DNA from: Carettochelys insculpta
Lineage: Eukaryota; Chordata; Testudines; Carettochelyidae
Direction: 5' to 3'
Length of the DNA stretch: 64,000 bases
Assembly (NCBI RefSeq): GCF_033958435.1
Contig: NC_134137.1
Span: 239,800,501 to 239,864,500, forward strand
Positions within the stretch are counted from its first letter, which is position 1, and every line of letters starts with the position of its first letter. Shown here one piece after another: positions 59,446 through 64,000 of the stretch. A program made the position numbers and the translations under genes. A model generated the notes under the pieces. It was not told the DNA's origin and made no database searches. It saw nothing but the letters and a program-made list of their open reading frames with translations.

Positions 59446-59891
59446 CTAGTCAGAAGCAACAGCAGTGGAGTCACACGGGTTCGGAATGAAAGATTGAACG
59501 CCCATGAACTTCATTGACCTTTGAATCTGGTTTTATAGGAGAAGACAAACTGGCATATAATCTGCATTTGAAGAGAGCCAGGAGGTAAAATTTGGCTATC
59601 CCTTATGGCCATCAGCAGGAAGTACAATGTTTCTATGGCACGCACAGTTATTTCATATTCCTACAGATTGAAACCTTTGCCTGCACTAAATCATAATGAT
59701 TTGTATTGTACACTAATGGCATTTGGTGGGAAAACAAAACAACCGAATCCAAGCTGTTTAACCTGCCAGTGTCCTGAGTTACTAACCAGCATTTCTTTTC
59801 CCACATTCTCATTTTCAAAACTGAACCAAGACAGCTCTTTGCTGACGGGAGGCCCTGTGCCATGCAGAAGGAATGCCCCTTGTGTTCTTAC

Positions 59892-60290
59892 CTCAACGTC
59901 TTTTTCGATCTCTAGTCCAGCTTCAACCAAGTTGTACTCATACTCCTCCCTCTGCTCTCGTTTCTCCTCCTCTAACAGGTCCAGTGGGCTCATCTCGATT
60001 AGCTGAGGCACTGGCTGCTCATGTTGCTGCGAACGTACATTCTGGCCCTTGTTTTGCCGCTGCTCAGAATGGCTTTTCCCCATTTCTCCATTAGAAACAA
60101 TGGCCAAGGAGGAAGGTCTGTTCAAGGGACCTAGGGAGCCACCAACTCGGTGGTGCTGAGATGTGCGTTTTCGGTAGTGATAGGCTAAGACATAATCCAC
60201 TTTCCTCTTGCTATCCCTAAAATGCATCCCACCTGGGGATGGCCCACCTCTGGACTCCATGCAGGTCCCATCCAGGTAATTGTTAATTAT
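59892..60290 (-). CDS. ANO2: ANO2 (TMEM16B) coding exon, N-terminal cytoplasmic domain, 133 codons
   Basis: This is the most upstream ANO2 exon in the window. ANO2 is a calcium-activated chloride channel known from olfactory cilia and photoreceptor terminals. The reading frame starts I-I-N-N-Y-L-D, continues through MHFRDSKRKVDYVLAYHYRK (about residues 22-41) and SLAIVSNGE (61-69), and ends LEEEKREQREEYEYNLVEAG with EIEKDVE. The INNYLD, VDYVLAYHYRKR and SLAIVSNGE blocks point to ANO2 rather than ANO1. The plus strand reads as the complement of a TTTCAG acceptor at 60291-60296 and of a GTAAGA donor just below 59892. The exon starts and ends in phase 0. The segment between the YHYRKR and LEEEK blocks, rich in Q, S and H, looks longer than in mammals. 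The longer open frame up to 60533 is intron read-through: it crosses the acceptor and carries no family similarity. The upstream exon and start codon are not visible. Confidence 0.95.
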
Positions 60291-63200
60291 CTGAAAGAGA
60301 AATAGATGAGTCTCAGGGAGAGAAACCCAAATAAGGACCTGAGCACACGGCCTCACGCGGGTACAAGCGCATGAAAGCTTTGGCTGAGTAAATGATAGGG
60401 ATTCACTGCAGACACAGGAAGGGAGCAATGTTGAAGAAAGAGAGCTCAGATTCAGTAATGTAAAGCATCCTCTCTGTCTGCAGCCAAGAATGGTGATGAA
60501 AACCAGCAATTTACAGCCTGATGTTCTTTCCAAAAGGCTACAGGAACTACAAACTTACCTCACTCTCACATACTGAGAAAACACATATACACTACACAGG
60601 CTTGGCAAGCACTTAGCTTAGGGTCTGTATACACACCTTACACTAATACATACCAGCGTTTGAGAGAGAGTGATACAGTAAGAAAATAGGGTCATAGGAA
60701 GGACTGGGGACATGTTCTGGAGCAAGGGTATGATCATGGGGAACTTGGGGCTGTTTGTACTAAGCACAGATGAAGGACAGGAATCAAAGGTATAAACTGG
60801 GGGACAGAGTTCAGCTCTTCAGGTGCCAGGAGTAGGCCAAGGGGATATGGGACAGAACAAGATTGTGGAGAGGAAGTTAGAGAGAATAATACCTTTTTCA
60901 TGCATTGCTATCAGTCTGAATATCATCAGTATTGATATACCTTATAGTTAACTTTGCAATGAGATTTCTAGATTGCGTGACCCACCAACATACACCATAA
61001 AGCAAAGGAAAGGAAATACAAAGTTCAACCATTCAACATTCTCTCTACTACATCAGTTCCCCTTCTCCACCTCAGCTACCTTCTTTCCAAGAGCTCACAC
61101 ATCTCCATTCTTAACCACGTAGCTTTGGCTCTGACCGCAGCCATAGTATGTCAATGTGGATTCCAATTCTGTAATTCCTACATTAAAATCGAATCCCAAA
61201 TTTAGAACAGTCACTCATAACACAGGTTACACATTTGCACACCTTTTCCTACGCTGTATAGAAAACCATGTCTCTCTGCCACCATTTGCAATCTAATTTC
61301 ACAGCCAGCTTATACTCTGAGGCAGAACTAGGTACATTGCAGTGTAGTTTATGAAAACTATGCCAGCTCTAATGGAAACACAATCTTACAAGCAAATAAT
61401 GTGACCAGAATAAGTATACATATTGGTTGTTTGGGTTTTGGCTCAAGATGTGGGTGTTGTGGAGCTGGGTATTTGAGAGTAGGAAGATGAACTGATGAGT
61501 GTACAGTATTTAAGGCACTGAATGGTTTTACTTTATATTTCCTTTCTTTTTATGATGTGTGTTGGTAGTTCACCCAATCTAGTAATATGTTCTCAAAGTT
61601 AGACAGTGTAAGCAGACTGCTGAATGAGTTAACTACCCTTTCCCTTTTTTATGATCTTAGTAGGCCCTGACATCCAGCAACATTAACTCAGTTAATATGT
61701 TTTTTTTTTTTTAATATGGGAACTTCCAAGATTTTTAATGTGCACACAAACACTGATAGTTATTCATATGGACAACAACTATGGATGTTGATGTGGATTA
61801 TATCCTGACAGCTCCCACGTTCACTTCTCCCACAGCTAAACTTTGGCTCCTGGCTCCACACACAACTGCTATCAATCTCCCAGGTCCCCTTGCATACAGC
61901 CCTTCCATGCACAGATCAGACTGCCTCCATCCCTTTGCACACATCCGCAGTATGTGCATACCCTTGCCACCTAGAGTTACACACACAGATTAAAAATACT
62001 TTGGAAACAACATTTTATAAGTCCTTCCCATTCTATGGTCCGAGTCCTTTGCACACTTTACTCACGGGCAGTCCCTGCAGATTCTCTGGATCCGTCATCC
62101 CTGCCACAATGAAAACAGAAAATCTGATTCTCAGACTCCCTTCCAGAGAGCTTCATGCAATACACGCCACAGGTAATGATGTCACCAGTCCCTGGTTGTT
62201 GACACCAGTGGCAATCCAGGGAATTCCATTAGCTGGCTGTAGAGAAGATAATCTTCAAGTATTATAACCCTCTTCTTTACACGTAGGTGTGTGTGGAAAT
62301 GAGAAAAGCACACAGAGGCCAGAAGGAAACAGAGTAAGGAAGGTTTTGGTAGAGGAGTTGCCGAGGGTGTTTTCCTGTTTATCATCTGTAGGTACCCAGG
62401 TGCCTCATCCCAGCAGCTGCCACCTGAGAGGTCACCATAGCAACACTGAAGGGATGCTTCTGCTGAACTTACATGGAGAGCTGGACTGCAGATCTCTTTC
62501 TGTCTCATATAACGCACATATATTTTGCTACTTCAGTGCTTTAGGACCGAGCCGTAAATTCAGTGGCAAAATTCCCATCAACTTCAATGAGAACAGGTTT
62601 AGGCCCTTAGTTTGCAATGTTTTCCTGACTGCGCAGGGGGCTTTGCAACTGAAGAATTTGTCAGTGGCTTATCAATTTTTTTTCATCTCTAAAACTGCTA
62701 GAAACAAAATTTAAATTTTCAGAATATAAACGATGCATAAACTTTACATGTTTGTAGGTTCTGCTAGCAGCCTCTCTCATTCTGCTCGTTCTTTCTTTCT
62801 CCCACTCTCATCGTGGAAATCAGTGTCTTGGAGGTGCAATATGCTGTTTTACTTACAAAGCTGACTAAAAATGCCATCTTGGGTTCTGCATTTCTGAATG
62901 ATTTCAGAGCAAAGGCACACAGTGCATGGCATAAACAGAGCAGGAGAGAGGGTGGTTAGAGTTTCCAGCCCTCCTGGTTTCACAAGGTGCCTCCTGGAAC
63001 TGGACTTAATCTCTAGGAAACTATGGAGAACATTTGGAAGAGTTTAGACTGCTAAAATCCCAGTGGTGAGGCTGGTCCAAGTCAGGCCCCCTGCCTGCCC
63101 TGGCTCTCTGCCACCCCCAGAAATGACTGGCACCTCCATGCAGCCCCTGGAGGAGGCAGGGGTCTCTGGGCTCTGCCCCAACGTCCAATACAGAGTCTGC

Positions 63201-64000
63201 AGCTCCCATTGGCTTGCAGCTGTGACCAATGGGAGCTCAGGGGCAGTTCCAGTGGGCAGTGGCAGCATGTGGAGTCTTTCTGTCCCCCTTCACACCGCCC
63301 GACGTCCACCAAGACATGCCAGCCACTTCCAAAAGTGGCGTAGGGAGCTGCTGGTGACAGGGAACCTCCCTTAGCCCTACTGTGCTGCCTTTTGGGAGCT
63401 GCCCAAAGTAAGTGCTCTTCCTGGATGCTGCAATTAGCTGTTCCATGGTGTTCAGGAACCCCTGGAAGGCAGGAGGGGGAGCAGGGATGGGGTGCAGCCA
63501 GAGGAGGTGGTGGGAAGAAGTAGGCTGGTACAGAGGAGAGGCAGGAAGAGGTGGGTTGGGTGGGGCCTTGGGGGAATGGGCCAAAGTGGAGGCATGGCTG
63601 GGAAAGAGCAGGAGTGGGGGCTTGGAGGAAGCGGGGAAGTGAAGGGTTGAACTGCATCCCCAGTAGAGGGGAAGTCAGTGCTTATGCTCAGTGACACCTG
63701 CGGCTGTGATCTTCCACAGGTTTGCACAGGTGTGACTGATCTGAAATCACTGAACTCTCTGGGTGGTGCAGAAGAGGGAACAGAATCCAGCTCCTACTCA
63801 CTGAGCTGTGTTGGCTCTGCCAGGCAAAGAGGAGAAAAGGTGCAATACAGAGGCTCAAGTCAGCAGCTGTGACTCAGAACAGGCAGAGAGAGCAGATCTG
63901 TGCAGTAAGAGAGTGGCATTTTTTTCCTAGTTACTTTTCGCAACACAGCCACATTGTTTAAGTACCATATAGTAGGAATATTTGCCATTCCTTCTAACTC
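60291..64000 (-). other. ANO2: ANO2 upstream intron or 5' region
   Basis: This is sequence 5' of the 133-codon exon on the minus strand. No further ANO2 exon, CpG island or promoter could be supported. It includes a T11 tract near 61701 and a GC-rich repeat-like block at about 63060-63660. It is inferred to be intron because the exon at 59892-60290 has an acceptor and no initiator Met of its own. Confidence 0.6.
63060..63660. repeat. GC-rich repeat block
   Basis: CAGCTCCCATTGGCTTGCAG and ACCAATGGGAGCTC form an inverted pair, followed by a G-rich half. The 191-codon minus frame here is Pro/Ser/Cys-rich and without recognisable domains. Confidence 0.45.

Larger units (their letters stand above)
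14585..59891 (-). other. ANO2: ANO2 giant intron, about 45.3 kb
   Basis: Both bordering exons are phase 0 and directly contiguous in the protein (EKDVE then NKSHG), so no intervening coding exon is required. The interval is filled with transposons listed separately. Longer stretches where I recognise no gene or clear repeat are 17200-18590, 18940-19570, 26995-27870, 28310-29960, 30620-31470, 34300-36290, 37020-37740, 38000-41060, 44420-45310, 47100-48020, 48475-49350, 49570-50530, 50910-52150, 52845-55130, 55430-56140 and 58480-59240. A nested intronic host gene cannot be excluded, but no conserved protein was seen. Confidence 0.8.

Noticed and set aside
59605..60006. 133-codon plus-strand frame over the ANO2 exon
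   Set aside because: It is the antisense shadow of the ANO2 exon and its intron.
60291..60533. Possible initiator Met at 60533 extending the ANO2 exon upstream
   Set aside because: The frame crosses a good acceptor (TTTCAG at 60291-60296) and the upstream residues show no ANO2 similarity.
63082..63657. 191-codon minus-strand frame
   Set aside because: Pro/Ser/Cys-rich translation of a GC-rich repeat, overlapped by other open frames on both strands. No domain, splice signal or start context supports it.

Overview
The window is vertebrate nuclear DNA, most likely from a turtle, possibly a soft-shelled one. The pointers are an AT-rich, CpG-poor background, CR1 LINE tails, several Penelope-like element (PLE) families, MIR-type SINE remnants, a tRNA-type SINE, and an unusually dense load of short hairpin DNA transposons. 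The species call is inference. The vertebrate and sauropsid call is firm.

The host gene is ANO2 (TMEM16B, a calcium-activated chloride channel) on the minus strand. Five consecutive coding exons are visible, in gene order 60290-59892, 14584-14486, 4487-4336, 2263-2209 and 950-899. Their splice sites and phases agree, and together they give 757 nt of CDS encoding part of the cytoplasmic N-terminal (dimerisation) domain. The start codon lies beyond 64000 and the transmembrane part lies before position 1. No other host gene was found. The rest is intron, including one intron of about 45.3 kb (14585-59891).

The introns are a layered record of transposition. (1) At least 18 hairpin-type DNA transposons share termini close to GGCTRTGTCTACAC and have exact 3-bp target-site duplications (TSDs). 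They resemble PIF/Harbinger elements. (2) hAT-like elements include one with a perfect 8-bp TSD inside a CR1 and a second copy carrying a nested hairpin element. (3) A near-complete 4.3-kb APE-type LINE (22427-26703) has a 13-bp TSD and one long ORF broken only by in-frame stops. (4) A PLE (31490-33713) has a 13-bp TSD, a YIDD reverse transcriptase and a GIY-YIG nuclease. Several small palindromic PLE-end elements and fragments of a second PLE family accompany it. (5) A U2-snRNA-headed, CR1-tailed chimera lies at 17047-17200. (6) There are LTR-like, MIR-like, tRNA-SINE and C-rich repeats.

Region by region: 1-14.6 kb holds four ANO2 exons, an old DNA element with a second one nested in it, and a PLE fragment split by a truncated LINE. 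14.6-31 kb holds a reversed PLE-family fragment, the U2/CR1 chimera, hairpin elements, hAT elements and the full-length LINE. 31-45 kb holds the PLE and a cluster of hairpin elements, two of them abutting. 45-59 kb holds hAT and MIR remnants, further hairpin elements and PLE-family pieces. 59-64 kb holds the most N-terminal ANO2 exon seen here and a GC-rich repeat. No CRISPR array, rRNA, functional tRNA or bacterial-type feature is present.
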